Part shown: piece after piece, positions 6,878-15,345 of the stretch
Layout of the letters: every line of letters starts with the position of its first letter
How positions within the stretch are numbered: position 1 is the stretch's first letter
IMG/VR virus record: IMGVR_UViG_3300025009_000313
Location: 1-30,548 of that record
From: a virus
Direction: 5' to 3' (one strand)
Length of the DNA: 30,548 nucleotides
The notes under the pieces: generated by a model
Told to the model about the DNA's origin: nothing
Seen by the model: only the letters and a program-made list of their open reading frames with translations
The model's database searches: none
Position numbers and translations under genes: made by a program

Positions 6878-7669
6878 TTATAATTCAAAACCTTTGTTCT
6901 CTTTCTTGGCGTGGACTTCATCCACTATTTTATCCACTCCATACGGGTCGGTGTCGTTTCCTCCGCCCGCCGCCTTGCCTCCTTTCCCGCTCACTTGCTC
7001 TTTGGGTTTCTTGTAGGTAGGCACTAAAATAGCCGCCTCGCTCACCCTGGCGACAATTTCTTCTTCCGAAAGACCCTCCAAATTAAACTTCTTGACGCTG
7101 GCGATTATAAGATTAGCCGTGTCTTTGTCGCCTTTGGCCAACTCTTTGGCGGTTTCGCGCACAATGTTATTGACATCCAGTTGTCCGCCATCGCCCTTTT
7201 CTCCGCCCTTTTTAATCATACCGGCCAAATTATTCATTCCTTGTTTCAGCGCCGCTATTTCGTCCATCTGCTTTATTTCCGTGTCGGTCATCTCCTCTTT
7301 TTGTTCGGCGGTTAAATCCTTGGAAGTCTTGATGTCCTTAAACAACTCCTCGCCTTTTTCTTCGCCCTCGCCTTTTCCGCCCTTGATTTTGTCTTCCAGT
7401 CTTTTTATGGAATCTTTCATCGCCCGGATGTTATCATCTTTGGATTTTTGAGTTTCGCCCCACGACCTTTCCTTTTCGGCATATTCGCCGAGTTTGCGGG
7501 ACAACTCCGCCACTTGTTGAGTAGGAGTAAGCTTTTCCTTACCCTCTCCCTCTCCTCCCTTATCGCCCTCTTCTTTTTTATCTTCCACTTTCGGCGCTTC
7601 CTCTTTTTGAGGAGGCAATTCTCCGAAAGCGTCTGCTTGCGGCTGTCCGCCGTCTTTTTCTTCTGGCAT
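6878..7669 (-). CDS. probable capsid scaffolding protein
   Basis: 263 residues, extremely charged and low in aromatic residues. It has a Pro/Glu/Lys-rich N-terminus, a long coiled-coil centre (residues ~50-105: VAELSRKLGEYAEKERSWGE, RAMKDSIKRLEDKIK), a Gly/Glu/Lys linker and a basic Gly-rich C-terminal part (KKPKEQVSGKGGKAAGGG). This architecture, together with its place between portal and capsid genes, is typical of phage scaffold proteins, which bind the capsid protein during procapsid assembly and are then removed. No protease domain is visible. The family cannot be proved from sequence alone. Confidence 0.65.
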   Translation of the reverse strand: MPEEKDGGQPQADAFGELPPQKEEAPKVEDKKEEGDKGGEGEGKEKLTPTQQVAELSRKLGEYAEKERSWGETQKSKDDNIRAMKDSIKRLEDKIKGGKGEGEEKGEELFKDIKTSKDLTAEQKEEMTDTEIKQMDEIAALKQGMNNLAGMIKKGGEKGDGGQLDVNNIVRETAKELAKGDKDTANLIIASVKKFNLEGLSEEEIVARVSEAAILVPTYKKPKEQVSGKGGKAAGGGNDTDPYGVDKIVDEVHAKKENKGFEL

Positions 7670-7679
7670 ATATTTTATG

Positions 7680-8084
7680 CTAATTTATAATCGCTCCTTG
7701 TTCCTCGGCCGTTGTCCCGGCGTTGTCCTTTTGTTCAAGGCTTTTTTTCTCCACCCGCCTAAGGTGTTCACTGCTGTATTTCTCAAAATCATTCAGAATT
7801 TGGGAAAGTTCTAAAATCACTTGCCTTAAAACTATTGTTTCTTGGGGAAAAGCTTTTAATATCAATTCCGTGATATTTGACAAAATTCTCGCTTTTACCA
7901 CGGCAATTATAGCTTCCTTGCCGGATGTCCATGAGTTAGACACCTTTTCCAAAAGGTCATCATTGCTTAAAATCTCTCCGCCTATCGCGCCTTCTTGTCC
8001 CTCTATGATGTTTTGTCCTATTTGAGCCGGATTAAATAAGCCTCTGTTAAATAAATACTGCTCTAACAATTTTGATGTGTCCAT
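7680..8084 (-). CDS. hypothetical helical protein between portal and scaffold
   Basis: 134 residues, predicted all-alpha. It begins MDTSKLLEQYLFNRGLFNP and continues with amphipathic helices (AIIAVVKARILSNITELILK, VILELSQILNDFEKYSSEHL). No enzyme motif. It starts 3 bases after the portal stop and ends 10 bases before the scaffold start, so it belongs to the head-assembly operon. A portal-associated, head-vertex or scaffold-helper role would fit its place but is inference. Confidence 0.6.
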   Translation of the reverse strand: MDTSKLLEQYLFNRGLFNPAQIGQNIIEGQEGAIGGEILSNDDLLEKVSNSWTSGKEAIIAVVKARILSNITELILKAFPQETIVLRQVILELSQILNDFEKYSSEHLRRVEKKSLEQKDNAGTTAEEQGAIIN

Positions 8085-8087
8085 TTT

Positions 8088-10094
8088 TTATCTCATTGAT
8101 TCTTGTAATGCTCTTTTGACTTTCGGTTTTCCAAAAGACCCGGTGTTATTTGGAGCGATTCCTTGCTGATTGGCCAACATCTCATTAAGTTTCATTGCGT
8201 CCATTGGCATAAATAACTCGCTCGGCCGTCCGCTAACTTGCAAGTATTCATCCTTCAAGGTTTCAATGTTAAGAATTGAGCCGAATGTTTCCCTTAAAAA
8301 GCCGAACTCGTCCCTCATCTGCATAATTTGGAGTTGAGTATCCTTAATTCTTTCCGGTATCATTTCTATATCTATTCCGTATTTCTTATTCCTTAAACTG
8401 TCAGGGTTCACTAAATAATAAGCGGTCGGGAAACCCTCTTTTTTATCTTTAAAAGATTTGGTAAAAAGCTCATCTCTTTTCGCTCCTATGTCGTAAGTTT
8501 CTCCGCCCACTTCCTCGTCAAAGACAACGCTATTCTCCATTCCGCCCATTGATACCGTAAAGTTTTGATAAACATTTATTTTCTTTCCGTCCACGATTGT
8601 TTCTTTCTGCTTAATGGTGTATTTGCTCTCAATCGTTTCGGCCCGTCTTAAAGCCATATCCGCAAATCCATTGACTATCCCGTCCAATAAATAGCCCAAT
8701 TTCTCTATTTGGTTGGTTTGAGCGGCGTTTATAGCTGTGGCCGTGGCTTGGTCGGCTATCTCTCCCGTAGTTGTTTGATTGAGCGTTTGGCTTTCCAGTA
8801 TTTCCTTTAAAAGCTTAACAAAAGAAAACTCCGGCGCGGTTATGCCTTTGTTATCCGGATCGGCTTTCTCATAATCTGATTTGGTTACGCCGTGCGTTCT
8901 TTGCCCGCCTCGGAATATGTCCCTTGTGATGGTGTATCGTCCCTTGATAAGCAAGGCCGGGTCCAAGCCTTGTTCAAACTTATTGGCCAGTCCTTGTAAA
9001 GCCCAATCAACAAAATCGCCGTTAAACTTGGTCTTAGCCGGTATGGAGCGGGAATAAGCCGAGCCGGTCAGCCTCTCTCCCGACACTTTGGTCAAAGGAT
9101 AGTTGCCTCTCGGATAGAAAAGCGTCATGGGAGTTTTTCGCGGCAACATCATTACTCCGTTTAAAAATATATTAAATCGGTTTTTTTCTTTATCAAAATA
9201 TCTGTGAACGACTGTTTCTTTGCCGACATCAGCCACCCTGGTAGCGTCAAACAACGTTACCTTATCCTCGCCGGTTACATTGGTTATCCAGTCTTTCTCG
9301 TTGGGAACATTTTTCCATCGCTTTAAAGATTTGTAAATAAGTTCCGTGTCTTCCCGGCTTATCACTTCCTCTAAAGTAACGCGCGGTTGGTCTTGCAAAT
9401 CCTCAATTTCGGGATTGCCTAAAATTATCGTCCGGCCATCCAGCACCTTAGACACCGCTTGGCGAGTCTGTATCATCTCTCCGTCTTCATAGGAAAGGCC
9501 GTCCAAGAACTCGTAAGTATAGTCCATTCCGTCCGGCTTGATTATCTGGTCGTCTTTTTTGGCTATGCTTTGCGGAATGTTCCGGACTTGCCAGTCGTCC
9601 AAAACAAAAGCGTCCCCTTGGCTGAATACTTCCCAATATAAAAGGGCTATTTTTTTCTTAAATCTTTCTAGCCTATATGAATGTTCAATACCCAAATTAT
9701 AAATCTCTCCCATTCCCCGGACAATTTTACCGCTTTCGTCGTAGCATTTGACCCGGCGCTTATAAATATACTTCAAAAAGAAAGCGGCGAAAGATATTAT
9801 TTTTTCGTGGACAAGTCCCATTGACACTTCTCTTTCTTTGCCCGCTTGCCTCGGCGGAGAATAATTGATGGCTTTGCGCTGATTATATAAATATGATTGA
9901 GAATAAGACAAGCCATTGAAGACGAGTGTGTTTTTTTCCCGCAATTCCAAATCCTTGTTTATCTGTTGAATTACAGAAATGGCGAATTTCGCTTCTTCCA
10001 CATCGCCACTATACGCCTCATTGACTTTGGCGTGCATTTTATATTCCTCTTTTTTTGTTTCGTCCATTTTATTTATTATACACCTGTCAATCAC
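8088..10094 (-). CDS. portal protein
   Basis: 668 residues, within the range of large portal proteins. The portal forms the dodecameric ring at the head vertex through which DNA is packaged and ejected. Supporting features are its place immediately after the large terminase; an N-terminal alpha/beta wing (SMGLVHEKIISFAAFFLKYI, FSQGDAFVLDD); P-x-K-T-x-F-N-G-D and VDWALQGLANKFEQGLDPA; then a long stem-like region with ILESQTLNQTTTGEIADQAT and AAQTNQIEKLGYLLD, a layout common in portals. The longest frame starts with GTG at 10094, overlapping the terminase stop (GTGA). The ATG at 10067 (MDETKKEEYK), behind an A/T-rich leader, is an equally good start. Confidence 0.8.
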   Translation of the reverse strand: MIDRCIINKMDETKKEEYKMHAKVNEAYSGDVEEAKFAISVIQQINKDLELREKNTLVFNGLSYSQSYLYNQRKAINYSPPRQAGKEREVSMGLVHEKIISFAAFFLKYIYKRRVKCYDESGKIVRGMGEIYNLGIEHSYRLERFKKKIALLYWEVFSQGDAFVLDDWQVRNIPQSIAKKDDQIIKPDGMDYTYEFLDGLSYEDGEMIQTRQAVSKVLDGRTIILGNPEIEDLQDQPRVTLEEVISREDTELIYKSLKRWKNVPNEKDWITNVTGEDKVTLFDATRVADVGKETVVHRYFDKEKNRFNIFLNGVMMLPRKTPMTLFYPRGNYPLTKVSGERLTGSAYSRSIPAKTKFNGDFVDWALQGLANKFEQGLDPALLIKGRYTITRDIFRGGQRTHGVTKSDYEKADPDNKGITAPEFSFVKLLKEILESQTLNQTTTGEIADQATATAINAAQTNQIEKLGYLLDGIVNGFADMALRRAETIESKYTIKQKETIVDGKKINVYQNFTVSMGGMENSVVFDEEVGGETYDIGAKRDELFTKSFKDKKEGFPTAYYLVNPDSLRNKKYGIDIEMIPERIKDTQLQIMQMRDEFGFLRETFGSILNIETLKDEYLQVSGRPSELFMPMDAMKLNEMLANQQGIAPNNTGSFGKPKVKRALQESMR

Positions 10095-11788
10095 ATTGAC
10101 GAGTAAGAGTTATCCACAGGCGCTTTTAAGCTATTAAGATAATCATACACTTCTTTGTTTTCCATTTCCAGTTTTGTCAAGATAACCGGCTTGCTAGGCT
10201 CGTCTTTCCAAAATGTGCAGAGCGCCGCGTCAAACCTGTCCGGAGAAAAGCCGTGTTCTTTCTTAAATTCTTTTTTGCTCATCAACTGCATCCGGCCCGG
10301 CCTTACCCTTTTATACTTAATCTTACCCAATTCTTTCAGCCACGCCGCCTTGTTGTTGGTTATTATAATTCCGCCTTTGGCTATCCATTCCCTAAACTTC
10401 CAAGCCAATTCGTCCTTAAACGACACAAACAAGTCTTCCGTTCCCTCTCTCGGCTTATCCATAAGCAAAGCATTGACGCTCTCGCCCATTTTTACATTGA
10501 TATTAGCCACCACTTTGGCCCCGATTCCGAAAGCGTCCACTCCAATATCTCCACTCTTGGAATTATAAGCGTCCCGGATTATTTCCACTTTTCTTGCCAA
10601 GTCTTTCTCTTGCGAAGTCTTTTCGTTCAGCACTTCTTTCAGATAAACGCTGTCCCTTATAGCCACCACCGAATGGTCTTTGCCCATTCCGGCCGGATCA
10701 ACCCCGATTATTCCTCCGTTGATTATCTGTCCTCTTTCCGGCTCAAATAAAATGTTCAAATTGGCGAATAAAGGCATCCATCCTTTGTCGTCCATCTCGG
10801 TTACTCCGGCAAACTCGCCGTCCACCCGAATTTTAACCTCGTCCGAATGTTCAGAACCGTTGCTCGGATAATCTTCTTCCATTTTTTGGATGTAACCGGG
10901 CTTGACTATCGGACTTTCTCGGCTCGTGAATTTCAGTTTCGTGTAAGAACTACCCGCCTTGTTGCTTTCAAAGAACTCACCCTCATTCCTTGTGGGATTG
11001 CTCCAATAGCCCACAATATAGTTTTCGCCCGTCAGCGCCCCTTTCATAACCTCAAACACCTTATCGGCCACGCCGGAAGCCTCGTCCACCAGTATAAGGA
11101 CATACTCTCCGTGCAATCCGGCCAAAGCTTCCGGTCTTTCCGGTCTGGCCACTTGCGCCCGCAAAAACCAATCCTCGCTGTCTTCCATTTGAATATGGTC
11201 GGCGGTCTGTATCATTGAATTTTGCATAAACTCCGGCAATTTGCTCCGCCACACATAAAACTCTTTCATAAAAATATCCTCCACCTGCTGTTCGCTGTTG
11301 GCTGTCATACCTATTTGCGCGCCCGGAAAGCACCACAAGAAGTGAATGGCAATAATGCTCATTATGGAAGTCTTGCCTACTCCGTGTCCGCTTCTGGCCG
11401 TTATCCACCTCTTGGCCATATCAAACGAATCTTTCCCGAATGTCCTTACGGCCCGATTATATGCTTCCAGCATTATCGTCTGTTGCCAAGTGAATCTACT
11501 TCCCTCGTATTTTTTAAACTCTTGGGGCGTTTGTTTTTGGAACATATCCACCGAATAAAAACTCAAATCATTCCACACCAGCCGTCCGTCCGCGTCAAAC
11601 AGTTTGGCCGTTCTCTTGTTCCCCATCGGGTCAATGTAGGGAATATCTTTATCCAATAATTCCTTAATCGGTTCGGCCGGGAACATTCCCATAGTTTGCT
11701 CGGCAAACAAAAAGACATCCACCGCCCACTGTTGCAGGTGATAGATGTCTTCCAGCCACTCTTCTTTTACTTGTTTTTCATTCTCCAT
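10091..11788 (-). CDS. terL: terminase large subunit (packaging ATPase and nuclease)
   Basis: 565 residues with the full set of TerL motifs. Walker A is SGHGVGKT at residues 133-140 and Walker B is LILVDE ending D235-E236. A coupling-type motif YWSNPTR lies near 261-267. The RNase H-fold nuclease has acidic residues in GVDPAGMGKD (D364), GVDAFG (D418) and SPDRFDAAL (D517/D520). TerL cuts concatemeric phage DNA and pumps it into the procapsid through the portal encoded next. It is preceded by an 86-residue gene and the small subunit. A TTATCCACA sequence on the plus strand lies in its last codons (10110-10118); there it is part of the coding sequence. Confidence 0.92.
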   Translation of the reverse strand: MENEKQVKEEWLEDIYHLQQWAVDVFLFAEQTMGMFPAEPIKELLDKDIPYIDPMGNKRTAKLFDADGRLVWNDLSFYSVDMFQKQTPQEFKKYEGSRFTWQQTIMLEAYNRAVRTFGKDSFDMAKRWITARSGHGVGKTSIMSIIAIHFLWCFPGAQIGMTANSEQQVEDIFMKEFYVWRSKLPEFMQNSMIQTADHIQMEDSEDWFLRAQVARPERPEALAGLHGEYVLILVDEASGVADKVFEVMKGALTGENYIVGYWSNPTRNEGEFFESNKAGSSYTKLKFTSRESPIVKPGYIQKMEEDYPSNGSEHSDEVKIRVDGEFAGVTEMDDKGWMPLFANLNILFEPERGQIINGGIIGVDPAGMGKDHSVVAIRDSVYLKEVLNEKTSQEKDLARKVEIIRDAYNSKSGDIGVDAFGIGAKVVANINVKMGESVNALLMDKPREGTEDLFVSFKDELAWKFREWIAKGGIIITNNKAAWLKELGKIKYKRVRPGRMQLMSKKEFKKEHGFSPDRFDAALCTFWKDEPSKPVILTKLEMENKEVYDYLNSLKAPVDNSYSSM

Positions 11789-11839
11789 TTAGGACGACAC
11801 ATAGGCCGTCTTTGAAATTTAAACTTCTCTTAAACGATT

Positions 11840-12100
11840 TTACGAAGTCGTTTTTTGGCCAACATCCTCATTTTTCGGTATTCCTTGGGCTTCTCTCAAA
11901 ATATCCTTATCCAATTCTTCCACGCATTTTAATAAATGTTTTCGCAAAGTTTGCCTAGCTTGATTTTCACTGTTAGCCTCAATCGCAAAGCCATAAGCCC
12001 TATCATGAGGCTTGCCGTCTTTTTCGCCGTCTGCGAACCGAATTACCATTTTAAATTGCTTGCTTTCCAAAACCTCTACTCCGTTTTTTACATCTTCCAT
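11840..12100 (-). CDS. hypothetical protein between terminase subunits
   Basis: 86 residues, compact and charged. It begins MEDVKNGVEVLESKQFKMVI and contains RAYGFAIEANSENQARQTLR, a probable beta-strand pair followed by a helix, then KCVEELDKDILREAQGI. No family recognised. Its leader carries ATTATCAATAATAAT, overlapping the end of the terminase small subunit gene. It lies between the two terminase genes, so a packaging accessory role is possible but unproven. The 51 bases to terL hold only a weak short hairpin. Confidence 0.6.
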   Translation of the reverse strand: MEDVKNGVEVLESKQFKMVIRFADGEKDGKPHDRAYGFAIEANSENQARQTLRKHLLKCVEELDKDILREAQGIPKNEDVGQKTTS

Positions 12101-12105
12101 AAAAT

Positions 12106-12747
12106 TTAATTATTATTGATAATTTTTAATCCTTTCTCTTTCATTTTTTTCCGCAAATCGCCCATTGAGAAAATTCCTACTCGGTGATCGTGCTTACCCT
12201 CCACCTTTTTGGGCGCGTATGAACCCATAAGATTGAATATCATATCCGCCGCCTCTAATTGGGTCTTGTTATCCGGCGACCAAAAATATACATGTCTGGC
12301 CATATCCCCGTGGACTATTTTTTTGACGGTGCAATTAACACTATTCATCATCTCTATAATTTCTTTGTCGGTTAGTTGCTCTCCTTTTTTTTCGGCTGTG
12401 CGATGGTCTTGGCCATTGTCGGGCAGGACTGCCTCTTTATTATACGGCGGGAAAGTGAAATGTTCTATTTTTTTAGATTTCAAGTTTTGCTTAACAACAT
12501 TTGAAGCCAATTCTTCCGTAATTTCCAATCTGTCTAAAACTGCCAAAATAGACCTAGTAAACACCTTACTTGGGTCTGTTACCCTAGATTCCGGATAACC
12601 CGCTTCTCTGATTGCTTGTGCTTTTGATTTGCTTCCGTTAGCCATTATATAACCCTCCACCGCTCTTATCTGCCTAGTGCTGATAGGTCTTCCCCTGTTC
12701 CCTCTCTCTTTATAAATTTCTCTTATGAGTGTTGCCGGGATTTTCAT
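12106..12747 (-). CDS. terS: probable terminase small subunit
   Basis: 213 residues. Residues ~20-75 form a helix-turn-helix unit of the terminase small-subunit kind: TRQIRAVEGYIMANGSKSKA, then QAIREAGYPESRVTDPSKVF, where A-x-A-I-x-x-A-G-Y is the usual signature. LAVLDRLEITEEL follows. The C-terminal section (QLEAADMIFNLMGSYAPKKV, EGKHDHRVGIF) is also common in this family. TerS recognises the packaging site and loads TerL. It stands two genes upstream of terL in the same transcript and overlaps the preceding zinc-ribbon gene by four bases. Confidence 0.75.
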   Translation of the reverse strand: MKIPATLIREIYKERGNRGRPISTRQIRAVEGYIMANGSKSKAQAIREAGYPESRVTDPSKVFTRSILAVLDRLEITEELASNVVKQNLKSKKIEHFTFPPYNKEAVLPDNGQDHRTAEKKGEQLTDKEIIEMMNSVNCTVKKIVHGDMARHVYFWSPDNKTQLEAADMIFNLMGSYAPKKVEGKHDHRVGIFSMGDLRKKMKEKGLKIINNN

Positions 12748-12947
12748 TGGTGATTTTCCTTTTTCCAGTTATTTGGATGAAAGGGCGATTTTTGCTTATT
12801 TATCTCTTTTTTGCGGGCTTCTCTGTGTTGTTTGCACCTTTTGGGGTCAGGATAGCCTCTTTCGGCGTAGAAGCCTTGCTCTTTGGCCGAAAACTCAAAT
12901 TCTCCGCACCCTTTCTCAACACATTGGATTTTTTTAGGCTCGTTCAT
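12744..12947 (-). CDS. small zinc-ribbon protein
   Basis: 67 residues. It matches the pattern of the probable zinc-ribbon (zf-trcl-like) family: C9-x4-C14, F-E-F-S-A-K-E-Q-G-F-Y-A-E-R-G and P-K-R-C38-K-Q-H. Three Cys plus one His can bind one zinc ion. The basic C-terminus suggests nucleic acid or protein contact. It is translationally coupled to the terminase small subunit (ATGA overlap). Such proteins are common in phages and Patescibacteria; their function is not established. Confidence 0.7.
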   Translation of the reverse strand: MNEPKKIQCVEKGCGEFEFSAKEQGFYAERGYPDPKRCKQHREARKKEINKQKSPFHPNNWKKENHQ

Positions 12948-12948
12948 T

Positions 12949-13083
12949 TTACTTTTTCTTATTTTTAAAATAGACCACTTGTTTTTCGCGCTTTTCCGCT
13001 CCGGCGCGCGATGAGTATGTCCCCAAATTCTTCCCTGTATGGGACACTAACCTGTATTTGCCGTTAATTTTGCGAATTGTCAT
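12949..13083 (-). CDS. short basic phage protein
   Basis: 44 residues from the ATG at 13083-13081, one base after the IF-1 stop, so it is very likely coupled. The sequence reads MTIRKINGKYRLVSHTGKNL and then GTYSSRAGAEKREKQVVYFK. This fold-like unit of three short strands and one helix recurs as a tiny hypothetical protein in many phages. A longer frame begins at 13134 inside the IF-1 gene but offers no better start. Function unknown. Confidence 0.6.
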   Translation of the reverse strand: MTIRKINGKYRLVSHTGKNLGTYSSRAGAEKREKQVVYFKNKKK

Positions 13084-13084
13084 A

Positions 13085-13300
13085 TTATAATCTCCGCACA
13101 ATTCTGTTGCTGACCTTTCCTTGATACGGGTCAAGGATTACCAGCACCTTATCCCCGACTTGGACTTGAATCTTGTTAAACTTCATTTTTCCGGCCAAAT
13201 ATGCCAATTTTATCACTCCATCCTCCAATAAAACCTTGTAAAAAGTGTTTGGCAGTTTTTCTATTACTGTTCCTAAAATTGATTCTTCTTTGGTTTTCAT
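13085..13300 (-). CDS. infA: phage-encoded translation initiation factor IF-1
   Basis: 71 residues from the ATG at 13300, the normal IF-1 length. The whole protein follows the S1-type OB fold of IF-1: G-T-V-I-E-K-L-P-N-T-F-Y-K-V-L-L-E-D-G, then L-A-Y-L-A-G-K-M-K-F-N-K-I, V-G-D-K-V-L-V, L-D-P-Y and the closing R-I-V-R-R-L. The N-P-N-T-F, G-K-M and V-G-D-K-V positions are the most conserved in the family. IF-1 binds the ribosomal A site with IF-2 and IF-3 at initiation. It is the first gene behind the promoter at 13399-13436 and leads the packaging operon. A host origin is likely; codons upstream of 13300 look untranslated. Confidence 0.9.
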   Translation of the reverse strand: MKTKEESILGTVIEKLPNTFYKVLLEDGVIKLAYLAGKMKFNKIQVQVGDKVLVILDPYQGKVSNRIVRRL

Positions 13301-13398
13301 AATCCTAAGGCTTGAAAAAGATTGGCTATTGCTTCCGCGAATGTTCTCCCTATTCCCAACCTGCAATTATATTCCGCTACATATTTGCAGGCAATTCT

Positions 13399-13436
13399 AT
13401 TATACGATACTCTCATTTTTTTTGCTATGTGGATAA
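13399..13436 (-). promoter_or_regulatory. IF-1/late operon promoter with adjacent DnaA-type box
   Basis: A perfect -10 TATAAT lies at 13404-13399. At 17-bp spacing the -35 position (13427-13422) reads TAGCAA, a poor match. It abuts a perfect TTATCCACA box at 13436-13428. A weak -35 touching a protein-binding box suggests an activator-dependent promoter. Confidence 0.55.
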
Positions 13437-13438
13437 TT

Positions 13439-13469
13439 GGAGCGTTTGCGCGACCAACGCAAACGCTCC
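13439..13469 (-). terminator. 12-bp inverted repeat after the secreted-protein gene
   Basis: GGAGCGTTTGCG pairs perfectly with CGCAAACGCTCC over a 7-base loop, just after the stop at 13477. No U-run follows, so termination is probable only from stem strength. It also sits two bases from the DnaA-type box. Confidence 0.5.
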
Positions 13470-13476
13470 CTGTCCG

Positions 13477-13842
13477 TTATTGCGTGAATGTTTCAAACCC
13501 GACTACACGATACCAGCCCGAAAACTGCGGGAATATGCCGTAAGCATCGGCCCCGTAGGTTTGGAGCAAACCTTTCGCCAAGTTTATCATTTGATTTCGG
13601 TAAAAGTCTGTGTTCACTAAATTGAAACAGCCTCTGGGATACCATTTCGGGCAAGTGTCCGAAATTCCGGTTTCATCGGCGACACTAACACCGCTTCCGA
13701 TTATCGGGGTGGCATAGCCGGTCATTCCCCACGACTGCGTAACTCTCATCGGATCGCCGTTGGTTGTGGTTGTAGCCGACGCAAAAGCATTATTGGCGAC
13801 AATTAAACCCAAGAAAGCGACTAAAAAAAGTATTTTTTTCAT
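13477..13842 (-). CDS. small secreted protein with its own promoter
   Basis: 121 residues. It has a clear signal peptide (MKKILFLVAFLGLIVANNAF, then A-S-A cleavage-like). The mature part contains two Cys (C-P-K-W-Y-P-R-G-C) that could form a disulfide and several aromatic residues (SGWYRVVGFETF). No family recognised. It is a single-gene unit between the helicase stop and the IF-1 promoter, with promoter 13893-13919 upstream and a hairpin downstream. Export to the cell surface during infection suggests superinfection exclusion or envelope interaction; that is inference. Confidence 0.65.
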   Translation of the reverse strand: MKKILFLVAFLGLIVANNAFASATTTTNGDPMRVTQSWGMTGYATPIIGSGVSVADETGISDTCPKWYPRGCFNLVNTDFYRNQMINLAKGLLQTYGADAYGIFPQFSGWYRVVGFETFTQ

Positions 13843-13892
13843 CTTTTTATTATTTTTATTTTACGACCATTTTAATAATACACTTATACTAC

Positions 13893-13931
13893 ACTATACC
13901 AAAACACAATGCAAGTCAAGACTGTGGATAA
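13893..13931 (-). promoter_or_regulatory. promoter of the secreted-protein gene with DnaA-type box
   Basis: -35 TTGACT at 13919-13914, 15-bp spacer, -10 TATAGT at 13898-13893. A perfect TTATCCACA box at 13931-13923 lies 3 bp upstream of the -35. The spacer is short, as in the replication promoter at 23750. Confidence 0.6.
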
Positions 13932-13932
13932 C

Positions 13933-15345
13933 TTAAAAAAGAGCCCCAAATCCCAATGCAGAAAACTGCGCTCTATACTTGGCTTGGAGCGTTCTTATTC
14001 TCACCGGCATTTCGGACATCTCTTCGCTTGTGAGCGGTTCCATAAACTTATCTATCTTGCTTGTCTTGTCTTGGTTTATCCGGCGCACATGAGCATCCAC
14101 GACATCCTCCCCCTCGGTCAGATAATAAACTACGGTCATATCATTCTTCTGTTCCGGCCGATTGATTCTATTTTCAGCTTGGATATTATTAGCCGGGACA
14201 AAATCCATATCCACAAATAAAGCAACGCTAGCCTCCGGCAAGTTCGCTCCCTTGCCATGAGCCTTAATCCGGCCGACAAGCACCTGTTCTTCTCCGGTCT
14301 TCCATTCGCTCAAATCTTCAAAGGCGTGATAAGTGATACCAGATTCGGACAACAACCTCTGAATAAGCTCGTCTGTTTCCACAAAAACCGAGAAAACAAC
14401 AATTCTCTGGTCGCCATATACTCCGTTTTTTATGTCTTCCACCACTCTTTCGGCTTTCCACCGCGAATTAACTTGATAGACTTGGCCGTTTTCAATTAAA
14501 TTGCGGAGTTCAGCCACATTGTCCATATTCACATCTCGCTTGCGCGCTTGGATTAAATACTCCTCCCATGCGTTCCGATATTCCACCAGCCAAGGCAAAG
14601 TCATAGGCACTTGGACAATTCTCCTGTCCACCTTGCGATTGAATACGCCCGTATCCTCTTTCCGCTTGAAAAAGAAACTGCCTCGGACAAGGTAACGCAA
14701 TTCTCTCGTGTGATTGCAACCCTTGGCCCACCAGACATAATCTTGATACCAAATCCCTGTGTTCCTTATTTTCCTCCGGTGGCCTCCGGCGAATATGCTT
14801 TCAAAGGCTTCTTTCGCTTTCCGCGAACCCTTACTCGCCAACGGATGTCCAAGAAGTAATAATGGGGCGTAAAGTTCCGCCGCGCCGTTCATAAGCGGTG
14901 TTCCCGACAGAAGAACGACATAATTCATATCTTCACACACTTTCTGCACTCTTTTAAATCGCTTAGTGGTCGTAGTTTTAACCATTGTGCTTTCGTCCAC
15001 CACCACGAAATCAAAAAGTTCCTTAATCTGCTCAATTTTGAATTTTACCAACCTGTCGGGATTAACGGCGCATACAGTTTGGCAATTTGCTCCCATAACG
15101 AAATCCAAATCCTCATCTCTTAATGAGATATAATTCAACTCCAACAACTCCGATTCTTTTTTAAAATTTTGCGAGTTCATCACTTCATTCTTTTCAGCAA
15201 TGACAAGAATGTTTTTTTGGGCGTATTTTTGCCCGGCTGACAAAGCCGTTAAGGTCTTGCCTGTTCCCATAGACATTGCCAAATAGCCTTTTTTAACTCG
15301 GCCGATAAATTCTATCGCTTCTTCTTGATAGGGATAAAGTGTCAT
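13933..15345 (-). CDS. SNF2-type DEAD/DEAH superfamily 2 helicase
   Basis: 470 residues from the ATG at 15345 (MTLYPYQEEAIEF), which overlaps the previous stop by four bases; upstream in-frame codons are low-quality sequence. Motif Q/I region YPYQ and AMSMGTGKT (residues 24-31), motif II VVVDEST (D117-E118), motif III LLSGTP (145-150), C-terminal RecA-like domain with FSVF and VGRIKAHGKGANLPEA, and motif VI AENRINRPEQ (~390-399). This is the arrangement of compact phage SNF2 ATPases, which move on double-stranded DNA and help replication, recombination or repair. It ends the recombination operon and sits close to ERF and the PD-(D/E)XK nuclease. Confidence 0.88.
   Translation of the reverse strand: MTLYPYQEEAIEFIGRVKKGYLAMSMGTGKTLTALSAGQKYAQKNILVIAEKNEVMNSQNFKKESELLELNYISLRDEDLDFVMGANCQTVCAVNPDRLVKFKIEQIKELFDFVVVDESTMVKTTTTKRFKRVQKVCEDMNYVVLLSGTPLMNGAAELYAPLLLLGHPLASKGSRKAKEAFESIFAGGHRRKIRNTGIWYQDYVWWAKGCNHTRELRYLVRGSFFFKRKEDTGVFNRKVDRRIVQVPMTLPWLVEYRNAWEEYLIQARKRDVNMDNVAELRNLIENGQVYQVNSRWKAERVVEDIKNGVYGDQRIVVFSVFVETDELIQRLLSESGITYHAFEDLSEWKTGEEQVLVGRIKAHGKGANLPEASVALFVDMDFVPANNIQAENRINRPEQKNDMTVVYYLTEGEDVVDAHVRRINQDKTSKIDKFMEPLTSEEMSEMPVRIRTLQAKYRAQFSALGFGALF

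Noticed and set aside
7092-7690. Long open frames on the plus strand opposite the scaffold and other genes
   Set aside because: They mirror real minus-strand genes, have no start signals and give Ser/Phe/Pro-rich peptides typical of antisense readings.
10110-10118. Sixth DnaA-type box
   Set aside because: It lies inside terL in the opposite orientation with no promoter beside it; similar copies in other genes (e.g. 5877, 21858, 27478) show it can arise by coding alone.
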